Assembly: GCA_046329235.1 (NCBI GenBank) | Contig: JAXLVA010000001.1 | Span: 2,418,001-2,482,000, forward strand | Reading direction: 5' to 3' | Source: JALONH01 sp046329235 | Lineage (GTDB): Bacteria; Bacteroidota; Bacteroidia; Cytophagales; Cytophagaceae | Length of the DNA: 64,000 nt | Shown: in pieces, positions 26,571-35,729 of the stretch | Numbering within the stretch: the stretch's first letter is position 1 | How the letters are laid out: each line of letters begins with the position of its first letter | Made by a program: the position numbers and the translations under genes | Notes under the pieces: generated by a model | The model's database searches: none | What the model was told of the DNA's origin: nothing | The model's input: only the letters and a program-made list of their open reading frames with translations

Positions 26571-27311
26571 TTACTTTGCATTCCAAATCTCCCATGCCTT
26601 TTCTGCTTGTCCAATCAGCATAGGCAAACCATTCATTGCTTTGGCACCTTTATCCATCCCATTTTTCATAAAGAGCGTGACTTCCGGATTATAGATTAAA
26701 TCATACAGATAGAAACTACCATCCATGTATTCATAAGGTATATTAGGACAAGCATCCACATTTGGATACATACCTAATGGAGAAGAATGTATTATTAGTT
26801 TATGATCTAACAAGGAAGTTTTAGTGATGTCTTCATAGGCAATTTTTCCATTGCCTGCCGTTCTAGACACATAAGTATATTTTACTCCAATATCTTCTAA
26901 AGCGCACTGAACAGCCTTAGCCGCACCGCCTGTACCTAATATGTAAGCTTTAGCAACTTGATGATTATCTAAAAATTTCAGCAAACTATTTTTAAACCCG
27001 GAGTAATCCGAATTGTATCCCTTCAAAGTTCCGTCCGGCATTTTCTTAATGACATTAACAGCGCCTATACGTTTAGCACTTTCATCTAAACTATGCAGAA
27101 AAGGTATTACTTTTTCTTTGTATGGGATAGTGACATTCAATCCTACTAACTCCGGATTGTCTTCCCATAGTTTAGGGAACATATCAATAGACTCGATAGG
27201 GTAATTATTATATTGAGCATCTACAATTCCTTCCTTCAAAAACTTTTCTGAGAAATACTTTTGAGAGAAAGAGTGAGACAGGGGAAATCCAATTAAACCA
27301 AATAATCGCAT
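26571..27311 (-). CDS. aroE: Shikimate dehydrogenase
   Basis: AroE reduces 3-dehydroshikimate to shikimate with NADPH in aromatic amino acid synthesis. The 246-residue protein shows the substrate motif SHSFS at 12-16, the catalytic Lys65 in TIPYKEKVIP, GAVN at 83-86, the catalytic Asp in NSDYSGF (about 102), and the nucleotide-binding GTGGAAKAVQ at 126-135. The protein is somewhat shorter than the E. coli enzyme (272) but complete. It sits between dedA, behind a weak terminator, and uvrB. Confidence 0.94.
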   Translation of the reverse strand: MRLFGLIGFPLSHSFSQKYFSEKFLKEGIVDAQYNNYPIESIDMFPKLWEDNPELVGLNVTIPYKEKVIPFLHSLDESAKRIGAVNVIKKMPDGTLKGYNSDYSGFKNSLLKFLDNHQVAKAYILGTGGAAKAVQCALEDIGVKYTYVSRTAGNGKIAYEDITKTSLLDHKLIIHSSPLGMYPNVDACPNIPYEYMDGSFYLYDLIYNPEVTLFMKNGMDKGAKAMNGLPMLIGQAEKAWEIWNAK

Positions 27312-27338
27312 AAGGGTATTATGTATACTTGAAAATAC

Positions 27339-27367
27339 AAAAGCCCTTCCGAATATGAAAGGGCTTT
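27339..27367 (-). terminator. Hairpin between dedA and aroE
   Basis: Perfect 9-bp arms, AAAGCCCTT at 27340-27348 and AAGGGCTTT at 27359-27367, lying 25 bp beyond the dedA stop on the minus strand. The following T tract is short, so read-through into aroE is possible. Confidence 0.65.
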
Positions 27368-27391
27368 ATCGAATGTTATCAAAAGGAATTG

Positions 27392-28027
27392 TTATTTCTT
27401 TCTATTCTTCCAATACTCAATAATTATTGGCAATACAGAGATGAATACAATTAGAATTAGAACTTTCTCTAAATTCTTTTTAATGATTTCAATTCCGCCT
27501 AAGAAGTAACCGGCAATTAACAAACCTACCACCCATAGCACAGCGCCTACAATGTTATACACGATAAACTTGCGATAGTTCATAGTGCTTATACCTGCTA
27601 CAAACGGTGCGAACGTTCTCACAATAGGGACAAATCGAGCCATGATAATGGTTTGTGGGCCATGCTTTTCATAAAACTCTTGAGCCTTTGTCAAATGTTC
27701 TTGCTTCAAGAATCTGCTATTCATAGAGAAAGCTTTGGGACCAATAAATTTCCCAATATGATAGTTTACCGTATCTCCTAATATGGCTGCTGACAATAGA
27801 ACAGTTAGTGTTATAGGGAAACTTAACAAGCCCAGTGCTACTAACATTCCAATAACGAAGATTAAAGAATCCCCGGGTAAGAATGGTGTTACTACCAAAC
27901 CTGTTTCAGCAAATATGATCGCAAATAGCAACACATACACCCACGGACCTAACATGGTAATAAAGGTCTGTAGAGTTGCTTGTAAGTCTGTAAATAGACC
28001 TATAAACAGTTGAATGTATTCGGCCAT
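27392..28027 (-). CDS. DedA family membrane protein
   Basis: A 211-residue integral membrane protein of the DedA/SNARE-associated family, whose members flip phospholipids or undecaprenyl phosphate across the inner membrane. Family marks include the early FAETGLVVTPFLPGDSLIF (about residues 40-58), the GxxxG-rich membrane segments and the conserved MARFVPIVRTFAPFVAG (about 129-145) with its paired arginines. The ATG overlaps the stop codon of the upstream phosphosulfolactate synthase gene by one base, so the two are translationally linked. Confidence 0.92.
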   Translation of the reverse strand: MAEYIQLFIGLFTDLQATLQTFITMLGPWVYVLLFAIIFAETGLVVTPFLPGDSLIFVIGMLVALGLLSFPITLTVLLSAAILGDTVNYHIGKFIGPKAFSMNSRFLKQEHLTKAQEFYEKHGPQTIIMARFVPIVRTFAPFVAGISTMNYRKFIVYNIVGAVLWVVGLLIAGYFLGGIEIIKKNLEKVLILIVFISVLPIIIEYWKNRKK

Positions 28028-28797
28028 TATAGCTTATTCAAAAAATGGTGAAACGTATCACTTCTAAGCCCTAAACGAACTGTTTCCAAAGGAATAATTT
28101 CATGAGGTGCAATGTTTCCTAAGTTCACATTAGCTCCGCACAACTTCACAAAGAATACTTGTTGTTCTTTCTGTGGAGCTTCCCAGATGATTTTTTCTAC
28201 CGGAACTGAACTAATAATATCTTCTACTAAACCGGAACGAACTTCACCCGTTGAACGGAAAAGACCTACGTTACCTGATTCACGTGCTTCACCAATTACT
28301 TTCCAAGAACCTGCTTGAAGTTCCGCTTGCATTAATTTCACCCACTTGGATGGAGGAATGATTTTTTCTGCGTCTTTAGAACCTACTTCTGACAATACAG
28401 TTACTTGCTCTGCTAATGCAGAAATATAACGGCATTTTTCATCATGGTCTAATTCAATAGAACCGTCAGAAACTTCCGCATGTTGCAAGTTGTATTTGTC
28501 TAATAATCTTCTGTAATCATCAAATTGATTACGAATGATAAACGCCTCAAATAGAGTGCCTCCCAAATAACAAGGAATACCTGCTGAACGATATATCTCG
28601 ATTTTTTCTTTTAGCTTGGATGTAACGTAGGAAGTAGCCCAACCTAATTTTACAATATCAATAAAATCTCCCCCGCGTTCGATTAAATCTTCTACTTCTC
28701 TGCAACTTAATCCTTTGTCCATCACCATAGTGAATCCGGACTCACGTGGTTTTTGGGTTCTTTCAGGAACCTTTGTAAGCGTAAAATTCTGATACAT
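28027..28797 (-). CDS. comA: Phosphosulfolactate synthase
   Basis: ComA-type enzymes add sulfite to phosphoenolpyruvate to give (R)-phosphosulfolactate. The 256-residue TIM-barrel protein shows the family pattern: the start FTLTKVPERTQKPRESG, DIVKLGWATSYV (about 47-58), PCYLGGTLFEAF (about 75-86), VSDGSIEL, VLSEVGSKD (about 133-141) and FVKLCGANVNLGNI near the end. In methanogens this is the first step to coenzyme M; here no other coenzyme M gene is present. In Bacteroidota the product could feed sulfolactate or sulfonolipid metabolism, which is inference. It shares a base with dedA and with the TPR gene upstream. Confidence 0.9.
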   Translation of the reverse strand: MYQNFTLTKVPERTQKPRESGFTMVMDKGLSCREVEDLIERGGDFIDIVKLGWATSYVTSKLKEKIEIYRSAGIPCYLGGTLFEAFIIRNQFDDYRRLLDKYNLQHAEVSDGSIELDHDEKCRYISALAEQVTVLSEVGSKDAEKIIPPSKWVKLMQAELQAGSWKVIGEARESGNVGLFRSTGEVRSGLVEDIISSVPVEKIIWEAPQKEQQVFFVKLCGANVNLGNIAPHEIIPLETVRLGLRSDTFHHFLNKL

Positions 28798-30200
28798 TAT
28801 TCTTTATTTCTGTACTTATCGATTATCTGATAAAGCGCTTTCTGAGTTTCCAATCTTGGAAAAAATTCAAAAAGAACGGTGTGCTTATCGAAGTCCAAAG
28901 TTAATGCATTTTCTAAATAAATAAAGGCTTCTTTGTATTGTCCGGCAGTAATTAAGTAGGCTACTGCTCTGTAATACAAGTCTGCATTGGATGGCATCTC
29001 TTCGATTCCGGTCATTACCAGGTTGATAGCTTTCTCCGTGTCGCCCATTTCATAGTGAACAAATGACCAATTTTTCCAAATATCTACGTTATTTGGTTCT
29101 AAAATACATGCTTCTTCATAAGCTTCTAGGCAGGATATTACATTCCCTATTTTGTATTCGGCATTAGCAATAGCAAACCAATAATCAGAATTGGTATTAT
29201 CCAATTTCAAGGCTCTTTTGTAGAAATGAATGGATTCGTAAGATTTATCTTGAGCTTCCAAACATTTTCCTATCCCAAAATAAGCTTCATGAAAAAAGGT
29301 ATCCTGTTTGGTCGCTTTTTTATAATATTCAATTGCCTTGGTAAAATTGCCCAAACGCTCATGACAAAAAGCGATGTTATAGCACACATCTGCTCCTTTA
29401 TCATCTAACGCTACTGTTTGTTCAAAGTAAGTTAATGCTTTTTCGTATTGATCCTGGTAAATGTAACATTCGCCAATATTGTAATATGCTGAAGAATAGT
29501 TTTCCTTAATCGCAATTACATATTCATAAGCATTAATAGCTTCATCAAGTTGTCCTATTTTAAAATAAGCAATACCTAAACAAAACCAAGCTAAATGAGA
29601 ATACGGCTCATGATCTATCAATTGCTGATAGAACACGATGCTCTCTTCCATTCTACCCGTAGCTTCCAAGCTGTATGATAATTCAAATACAGCTTCCTCG
29701 TGATTGGGATTAAGTTTTATTGCTTCTTTAAAATGCTCAATCGACTGATCAAATTTGCCCCAATCCTGATAAACTATACCCATGTGAAAGTGTACTTCAT
29801 CCGGCTCTTCTGAAATAGGCAAGATTTCTTCCAAATGCTGAATAGCACCTTCAAAATCGTCTTGTTGTGCCATGATATTTGCTCGAAGCAATTTCGCATC
29901 AATATCGTTGGGTTGGTATAATTGAGCTTTCTCTAGCCACTCCAATGCTTCATCATACTGTCCCATTTGAGACAGCACTTGCACTTTAAGCAGCATGATT
30001 TCAGTAGAGAAGGGATGCTGTTCCATAGCCACCTCGCATGCCTTGTGAGCTTTGCGTAACTTAGACAGATCCAGATAGAAATGTATAATGGATTCGTAAA
30101 CGTGTACATCGAAAAAAGCAGGGGCTCCCGCTTTTATGCCTTCTTCAAATCTTCGGGCCAAATCACGATCTTCATTTTGACGCTTATTTTTTCTGGCCAT
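28797..30200 (-). CDS. Cytoplasmic tetratricopeptide repeat protein
   Basis: A 467-residue protein made almost entirely of TPR helices, about 11-12 repeats, such as YDEALEWLEKAQLYQPNDID and FDQSIEHFKEAIKLNPNHEE. There is no signal peptide: the N-terminus is charged (MARKNKRQNEDRDLARRFEE), so it is predicted to be cytoplasmic, unlike the exported TPR protein encoded at 8.2-10 kb. No enzyme domain is present. The stop codon overlaps the comA start by one base, the head of a comA-dedA run. The function is unknown. Confidence 0.88.
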   Translation of the reverse strand: MARKNKRQNEDRDLARRFEEGIKAGAPAFFDVHVYESIIHFYLDLSKLRKAHKACEVAMEQHPFSTEIMLLKVQVLSQMGQYDEALEWLEKAQLYQPNDIDAKLLRANIMAQQDDFEGAIQHLEEILPISEEPDEVHFHMGIVYQDWGKFDQSIEHFKEAIKLNPNHEEAVFELSYSLEATGRMEESIVFYQQLIDHEPYSHLAWFCLGIAYFKIGQLDEAINAYEYVIAIKENYSSAYYNIGECYIYQDQYEKALTYFEQTVALDDKGADVCYNIAFCHERLGNFTKAIEYYKKATKQDTFFHEAYFGIGKCLEAQDKSYESIHFYKRALKLDNTNSDYWFAIANAEYKIGNVISCLEAYEEACILEPNNVDIWKNWSFVHYEMGDTEKAINLVMTGIEEMPSNADLYYRAVAYLITAGQYKEAFIYLENALTLDFDKHTVLFEFFPRLETQKALYQIIDKYRNKE

Positions 30201-30245
30201 AATCGTTCTTTTTATATGATACGAAGGTACTTATATTAAAGCTAT

Positions 30246-30270
30246 AAAAAACCCGAAAAAAATATCCGGG
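30246..30270 (-). terminator. Terminator of the exopolysaccharide operon
   Basis: Short GC stem on the minus strand (CCCG at 30267-30270 region pairing with CGGG at 30252-30255) followed by a run of six T. It lies 45-69 bp beyond the epimerase stop and before the TPR gene. Confidence 0.55.
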
Positions 30271-30314
30271 ATGCACGTTTTTTTTATAAACATGTATAAA
30301 AAAATGGACGGAAT

Positions 30315-31289
30315 CTATCTAAAATCCTGTCGAGCCTTTAATATGTCTAATGTGTAGGAGATTGAGTCTTCTAAACGGTATTTAGGAAATGTAAGTAATT
30401 GCTTTATTTTATCCGAGTTGTATATATAATTACCGGAAGCTGTTTTAGCTGTTTCCTTAGTAATGGTGGGTTCTTTTTGCGTAAACCAACTTTTCACCGC
30501 TTCCACTCTCCAAGCCAATGCTTTCATCCAATTAGAAGCCTCCACGCTCGGTGCTTTAACTCCTGCTTTAACTGCTATTTGATTAAAAAAAGACTGATAA
30601 CTTATCGTTCCTGCATTTAAAATATAGCGTTCTTGGGTGAAAAGTTTTTTAACTAAAACTTCTGCCACTGCATCTGCTACGTCACGCACATCAACATAAT
30701 GCAAATTGCCTTTGGTGTAAAAAGTAGAACCTTTTAACACATAATCAAAAAGTCGAGTGCTTCCTGAATCCTTCTTGCCCGGGCCTAGTATGATGGATGG
30801 GTTTAAAATAATTCCTTGTATCCCCTCTTCAAAACCTCTAAACACTTCCAATTCTGCTTCATATTTGGTTTTGGCATAAAAAGAGTTATCCGATGATTCT
30901 TCCCAAAGCTGGGACTCTTTGATAATCTGGATTTGTTTATTTCTCCCTATGGCAGCGATAGAGCTTATGTGTACTAACACAGGTATCTGATGATACAACA
31001 TCGCATCTATAAGATGTCTAGTCCCGTCAACATTTGTTTTCCATTGAACATCTCTCATAGATGGCCAAAAAGAAATAATAGCTGCACAATGTACTACGGC
31101 ATCACAATTTGAAACCGCATCAGAAATCGTAATACTATCTGTAATATCACCTTCGAAAACTTCTACTTGACTTGGAAACTTATCTGTCTTTCTTCTTACT
31201 AAAACTCTTACTTGAAATCCAATTTCTAATAGTTTAGTCACCACATACCCGCCCACTAAACCATTTGCACCGGTTACTAAAACTCTCAT
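30315..31289 (-). CDS. NAD-dependent epimerase/dehydratase family protein
   Basis: An extended short-chain dehydrogenase of 324 residues with the N-terminal nucleotide motif GANGLVGGYV at 7-16 and the catalytic Tyr-x3-Lys in FYAKTKYE (about 136-143). Members act on nucleotide sugars or on dihydroflavonol/sterol-like substrates; the substrate here cannot be read. As the last gene of the exopolysaccharide run, overlapping the upstream phosphatase gene by 4 bp, a role in sugar modification is plausible but the sequence also resembles the broader 'SDR family oxidoreductase' group with lipid substrates. Confidence 0.85.
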   Translation of the reverse strand: MRVLVTGANGLVGGYVVTKLLEIGFQVRVLVRRKTDKFPSQVEVFEGDITDSITISDAVSNCDAVVHCAAIISFWPSMRDVQWKTNVDGTRHLIDAMLYHQIPVLVHISSIAAIGRNKQIQIIKESQLWEESSDNSFYAKTKYEAELEVFRGFEEGIQGIILNPSIILGPGKKDSGSTRLFDYVLKGSTFYTKGNLHYVDVRDVADAVAEVLVKKLFTQERYILNAGTISYQSFFNQIAVKAGVKAPSVEASNWMKALAWRVEAVKSWFTQKEPTITKETAKTASGNYIYNSDKIKQLLTFPKYRLEDSISYTLDILKARQDFR

Positions 31290-32026
31290 AAGGTATTGTT
31301 CAATAAATTTATTGTTTGAAGTTTTTTGTAATACTTAGTATCCATAGTGCGTTGTAATGCATTGATGTGTTTGGCACCATGGCAATCAGTTCCAACAAAA
31401 TGAATCCATGAGTTGTCAATCAGCTTCTCGGCTATTGCTTTTGCACCTTTTGAATAATACCCACTTAAAGAATTTAAATTAAGTTGAAACAAGGTGCCCA
31501 TTTGTAAAATATTTTCATAGCCGGCAAAATTATCATACATATACGTATACCTTTCCGGATGCGCTAATACAGGCTGATATCCTTTGGACTTCATCAGAAA
31601 AATCGCTTGGTGTAATTGACTAGGTCTATTAATATAAGAAGTTTCAAATAAAACATAGTTAGATGCTCCTAAGGTCAACAAAGGTTCGTCGTTCTCTAGT
31701 TTTTGAATAAACCACTCATCTAAATAATATTCGGCTGCTGCTGATATTTCAAATGTAATGTGGCGATTCTTTAATTCACCCTGAACGAGATCTAATGCAT
31801 TCTGAATGGTTTCCGGTGTGTTTTTAAAAAAATCTCCCATGATATGCGGAGTCGTAATCGCCTTTTTATAACCCAATGAAATAAAACTTTCAATTAAGCT
31901 AATTGAAGTTTCTATTGAATCGGAACCATCATCAATACCCGGAAGCAAATGACTATGCATGTCGCAGGTAACTATAGGCCCTTCTAAAGGTTTTTCTTTA
32001 TTAAATATAGAACTGAACCAACTCAT
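31286..32026 (-). CDS. CpsB/YwqE-type tyrosine-protein phosphatase (PHP domain)
   Basis: CpsB-type manganese-dependent phosphatases dephosphorylate the tyrosine kinase that controls polysaccharide export. The PHP motifs are DMHSHLLPGIDDGSD near the start, the TTPHIMGDFF segment, a glutamate/tyrosine AAEYYLDE, LAHPERYTYM and the final FVGTDCHG. The ATG at 32026 overlaps the kinase stop as ATGA and gives the usual start MSWFSSIF; a GTG at 32038 would add four residues and is less likely. Its position right after the Wzc-like kinase is the classic kinase-phosphatase pairing. Confidence 0.9.
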   Translation of the reverse strand: MSWFSSIFNKEKPLEGPIVTCDMHSHLLPGIDDGSDSIETSISLIESFISLGYKKAITTPHIMGDFFKNTPETIQNALDLVQGELKNRHITFEISAAAEYYLDEWFIQKLENDEPLLTLGASNYVLFETSYINRPSQLHQAIFLMKSKGYQPVLAHPERYTYMYDNFAGYENILQMGTLFQLNLNSLSGYYSKGAKAIAEKLIDNSWIHFVGTDCHGAKHINALQRTMDTKYYKKLQTINLLNNTL

Positions 32027-34386
32027 GCCTTCTTCCACTTATTCCACCACTTTCTTTCTACTTTTTCAGACTCACCTTCGTAGTAACCGTAACCGTAGCC
32101 ATAGCCATAACCATAACCGTAGCCATAGCCCTTAGATAAAGGAACGGCGTTGGCTATAACTGAAAGATTTTTAAAATCTCCACGATCAATTGTTCTTTGA
32201 ATTTCCACTCCTGCACTATAAGAAGAATAGTTAACACGAACAACATATAATGGGATATCTGTTTTGCGCATGATTAAAATACCATCCGTAACTAATCCTA
32301 CCGGAGGAGTGTCAATAAAGATAACATCATACATCGATTTTAACTTTTCTAACACTTCGTCCATTGCCGGCAAAAGCACTAACTCTGAAGGATTAGGCGG
32401 GATTGTACCTGCACTAATGAAATCTAAATTAGAAATGGATGTTTTCTGTATACATTCATTCAATGTGTGTTTCTTGATTAGCAATGTACTCATCCCGTAG
32501 TCATTGTTAGCGTTGAAAGCTAAATGAACCTTCGGTTTGCGCATATCCATATCAATGACCACCACTTTTTTATTAGATAGTGCTAAGACACCTGCTAAGT
32601 TTACTGCGATGAATGTTTTTCCTTCACCACTTACAGTAGATGTAACAGATATAATCTTTTTATCCTTACCCGGAGTTAAAAACTCAATGTTAGTTCTAAT
32701 AGAACGCAAGGACTCACTAATCACTGACTTTGGAGCTTTATCGACTAACAATTGAGAAAACAACATTTGTTCTTTAATATAAACCGGCACACCTCCAATG
32801 ATGGAAACCGGCGAGATTCTTTCCAATTCTTTAATTGAAGTAATGGTATCCATAAAAATATAACGGGCCACAACTAAGCACATACACATTAAAATACCTA
32901 CACCAAATGCGGCTGCATAAAAAATTCCTTTTTTAGGATAGATAGGAATTTCGTCAAATGCGGCTTCTTGTATAATGACATTACTGGAAGTAACCCCTGC
33001 TTTGATGATACTTTGCTCAACAAACCTCTCCATTAATAAAATGTAAAACTTATCGTAAAGATTATAATGTCTCTTCAATCTTGTCATTTCCGTTTCTTTG
33101 GAAGGCAAAGAAAGCAGATCACTTTCTAGAGAATACGTCTTCGTATTTAAATCATGTAGTTCATTGTATGCAACTTTCTTTTCTTGGCTAGTCAATTCTA
33201 TTACTTCTTGCTTGGCTTTGTTAAGTGCGATTTCTTTGCTTTTAACAGCATACGTATTTTCACTTTGAGACATTATCAAACGCTCATATTCATTGTTGAG
33301 TTTGTTTAAATTTAGAATGGCTTGATTTAGTTGCTCATTTTTCAGGGCCGGCATTGAAGCTATCAAATCTTTCATATCAACATTTGATACGATGGAAGCC
33401 TCCAATTCATTAATCAAGTCAATTCTTCTTTTAACTTCTAGTTTTGACTTTTCAATATCTTCTAATTGTTTGTTATATCTACTATAATCCGTCTTTACAT
33501 CCATCGTCTTAGAACGTTTCATGAATGTTTCAAAGTCGTTCTCCGCCTGTATTAAATCATCTTCCGTCTTATCTATACTCTCATTTAAAAAATCTAATGC
33601 CTGATTATAAGAACGAATCTTATACTGCACCGACTCTACTTGGTATAAAGAATCTACAGCCTTTACAATATCAAATGCTTTTTCAGGAGAGTTATCTTTG
33701 AATGAGATGGATATAGTATTGGATGTGATATTTAAAATATCTACTAATAGATTGGTTAAAATATATTTTTCAATGGTCTTGTCAGAATGCAACAATATGT
33801 AAAATTTGGAGCCTGTAGAATACAAATCTATTAAAGGGGTGGCGTTCAACTTAAATGAACCATCCGAAAATTTTACATACTCACCAAATTTTACTTTGTG
33901 AGATATGATTGAATCCCCGATTTCTTCCACCAAACAATCCTCGCCGCCTAACCATGTTACATTTATTTTTTTCTTATAAATGGATGGGGAATGTATAATC
34001 AGTGAATCTACTCGAAGTGGGGATTTCCGATACAACTCAGAGTCCATTATTTTACCATATGCATGATAGGATATTTTCAATGGCAATACAGATGCAAGCT
34101 TAGAAATTATGGCGGTTGATTTGATTATTTCAACTTCTCCCATTAAATATCCTGAAGGATTATAGTCATCAAAGTTTCCTGCGCTTTCAATACCTAATCT
34201 CTTAGTTTTGTTTTCCTCTTGGACTTTTATCACCATGGAGGATTGGTAAACCGGCTTGGTATACCTGATAATAATAAATGCAACAAAAAAACTAGCCGCC
34301 GTTATGATGAAAAAATACGGCCAACTAAGTTTAAGAATTTTTAAAAACTTATATAAATCAAAATCCTTTTGAGGACTGTTTGTCAT
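32023..34386 (-). CDS. Polysaccharide biosynthesis tyrosine autokinase (Wzc-like)
   Basis: A 787-residue inner-membrane protein that drives polymer length control and export. Membrane helices lie at about 22-42 and 505-525, enclosing a periplasmic Wzz domain with long coiled coils (about 270-440). The cytosolic BY-kinase domain follows, with Walker A SGEGKT near 590, the Walker A' VVVIDMDMRKP and Walker B VIFIDTPPVG. The tail carries eight Gly-Tyr dipeptides and an extra Tyr, the expected autophosphorylation cluster, in an unusually regular form. The stop overlaps the phosphatase start by 4 bp; the Wza-like gene ends 7 bp upstream. Confidence 0.94.
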   Translation of the reverse strand: MTNSPQKDFDLYKFLKILKLSWPYFFIITAASFFVAFIIIRYTKPVYQSSMVIKVQEENKTKRLGIESAGNFDDYNPSGYLMGEVEIIKSTAIISKLASVLPLKISYHAYGKIMDSELYRKSPLRVDSLIIHSPSIYKKKINVTWLGGEDCLVEEIGDSIISHKVKFGEYVKFSDGSFKLNATPLIDLYSTGSKFYILLHSDKTIEKYILTNLLVDILNITSNTISISFKDNSPEKAFDIVKAVDSLYQVESVQYKIRSYNQALDFLNESIDKTEDDLIQAENDFETFMKRSKTMDVKTDYSRYNKQLEDIEKSKLEVKRRIDLINELEASIVSNVDMKDLIASMPALKNEQLNQAILNLNKLNNEYERLIMSQSENTYAVKSKEIALNKAKQEVIELTSQEKKVAYNELHDLNTKTYSLESDLLSLPSKETEMTRLKRHYNLYDKFYILLMERFVEQSIIKAGVTSSNVIIQEAAFDEIPIYPKKGIFYAAAFGVGILMCMCLVVARYIFMDTITSIKELERISPVSIIGGVPVYIKEQMLFSQLLVDKAPKSVISESLRSIRTNIEFLTPGKDKKIISVTSTVSGEGKTFIAVNLAGVLALSNKKVVVIDMDMRKPKVHLAFNANNDYGMSTLLIKKHTLNECIQKTSISNLDFISAGTIPPNPSELVLLPAMDEVLEKLKSMYDVIFIDTPPVGLVTDGILIMRKTDIPLYVVRVNYSSYSAGVEIQRTIDRGDFKNLSVIANAVPLSKGYGYGYGYGYGYGYGYYEGESEKVERKWWNKWKKA
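32083..32130 (-). repeat. Six-base tandem repeat coding for the (Gly-Tyr)8 tail of the kinase
   Basis: Eight consecutive GGN-TAY hexamers on the minus strand, with third-base variation (GGC/GGT, TAT/TAC), encode an alternating Gly-Tyr tract at the C-terminus of the autokinase. The synonymous variation shows that the tract is kept by selection on the protein or is old. Confidence 0.9.
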
Positions 34387-34393
34387 AACTTAT

Positions 34394-35200
34394 CTACTTA
34401 TTATATGAATAAACAATAACTAATAAAGTTAATATACTGGTTGTTGCGGTAATCAATGGCATCACATCCATTAATGTTTCCCTAAACACTTTTCGAGTAG
34501 GCTCTACGTATATAATATCTCCCGGCACTACGTCGAGTTGAGCTTTTCTCATACCTTCAATTGTATTCAAATTAATTACTTGAACATCCGGATTATTTAA
34601 ATCGCCACGGATTACTTTTATGTTCGTCGTATTAGCATCCAATTTGACATCGCCATACAAAGCCAGGACTTCTATCAAGTTCATGTTTTCGTATTCCAAT
34701 GGAATGATTTTACCTCCACTTGGACCATAAACAACCACCCTTTTGCTGATGATTTTGATTCGTACAAAAGCTCCTTTATAGAATTGCTCATATTTAGAAG
34801 CTAAGATACTATCTGCTTGATATGCCGTTTTCCCTACTAAGTTTACCATGCCAATCATGGGTAAGTATACTAGACTATCGCTCTGAATAGTATATACAAC
34901 CTCATCTTTGTGCATTGTTGCATTCGAATTAGGCATACTATTTACAGACGAAACTTCATAATTAGGATCTATGAGTTGCTCCCCATTATTCGTATAAACT
35001 TTGAAAGTAAATTTATCGAAAGGTTCTAACACGTAATTACGATCCGTTACGCCTCTTTGATTTTTTATCGAATCAACAACTACTGAGGAATCTGTTTGGA
35101 ACAATTTATATCGATAAAAACCTCCACAAGAAGTCATTACCAAAGCAATAACGGAACTAAATAAAAATAGGAGATTTCTTTTCTTAAAAAGGTAATTCAT
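34394..35200 (-). CDS. Polysaccharide export outer-membrane lipoprotein (Wza-like)
   Basis: A 268-residue lipoprotein with signal peptide and lipobox MTSC (Cys25). It has the polysaccharide export (Poly_export) domain, including LEPFDKFTFKVYT near residue 57, a SLBB-like segment (RVVVYGPSGGKIIPLEYENMNLIEVL) and VVPGDIIYVEPTRKVFRE, and ends in a C-terminal hydrophobic helix (about 245-263), probably the outer-membrane helix of the export channel. It partners the Wzc-like kinase encoded 7 bp downstream. Its start overlaps rfbC by 17 bp. Confidence 0.91.
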   Translation of the reverse strand: MNYLFKKRNLLFLFSSVIALVMTSCGGFYRYKLFQTDSSVVVDSIKNQRGVTDRNYVLEPFDKFTFKVYTNNGEQLIDPNYEVSSVNSMPNSNATMHKDEVVYTIQSDSLVYLPMIGMVNLVGKTAYQADSILASKYEQFYKGAFVRIKIISKRVVVYGPSGGKIIPLEYENMNLIEVLALYGDVKLDANTTNIKVIRGDLNNPDVQVINLNTIEGMRKAQLDVVPGDIIYVEPTRKVFRETLMDVMPLITATTSILTLLVIVYSYNK

Positions 35201-35729
35201 GAATAATATCGCTTAAAACAGGTAGTATCTTATCTTTATCAGAGACCATTGGATTGGATGACCCCCATGGTAAATTCAATGTAGGGTCTGACCATAGGAT
35301 TCCACCTTCAGACTCTTTATGGTATAAGTTAGTACATTTATACTGAACTTCCGCTTCTTCAAGGGTAATAAATCCATGGGCAAACCCCTCCGGAACGTAC
35401 AATGATTGCATTGAAATCGCATCTAATTTAACGGCCTCCGACTGTAAATACGTTGGGGACGATTTTCGTAAGTCGACAATGACATCTAAAATACTACCTT
35501 TGATACATCTTACTAATTTCCCTTGTGCAAAAGGAGGCTTTTGGAAATGTAATCCTCGAAGAACGTTAGCGGCTGATTTTGAATGATTATCTTGAACAAA
35601 TTCCATAGTTAGACCCGCCTTATGGTACTTTTCTTTGTTGTAAGACTCTAAAAAGAACCCTCTTTCATCCCCAAAAACTTGAGGTGTAATCAATATTAAA
35701 TCTTTTAATTTCAGCTCTTTAAAGTCCAT
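35184..35729 (-). CDS. rfbC: dTDP-4-dehydrorhamnose 3,5-epimerase
   Basis: RfbC epimerises dTDP-4-keto-6-deoxyglucose at C3 and C5 on the way to dTDP-L-rhamnose. The 181-residue cupin shows FGDERGFFLESYN (about 19-31), the catalytic His61 in VLRGLHFQKPP, the Asp in VIVDLRKSSPT (about 84-94), and VPEGFAHGFITLEE with the conserved Tyr-containing strand. The rest of the rhamnose pathway (rfbA, B, D) is not in this window. It lies in the exopolysaccharide operon, sharing one base with the glycosyltransferase stop. Confidence 0.95.
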   Translation of the reverse strand: MDFKELKLKDLILITPQVFGDERGFFLESYNKEKYHKAGLTMEFVQDNHSKSAANVLRGLHFQKPPFAQGKLVRCIKGSILDVIVDLRKSSPTYLQSEAVKLDAISMQSLYVPEGFAHGFITLEEAEVQYKCTNLYHKESEGGILWSDPTLNLPWGSSNPMVSDKDKILPVLSDIIHELPF

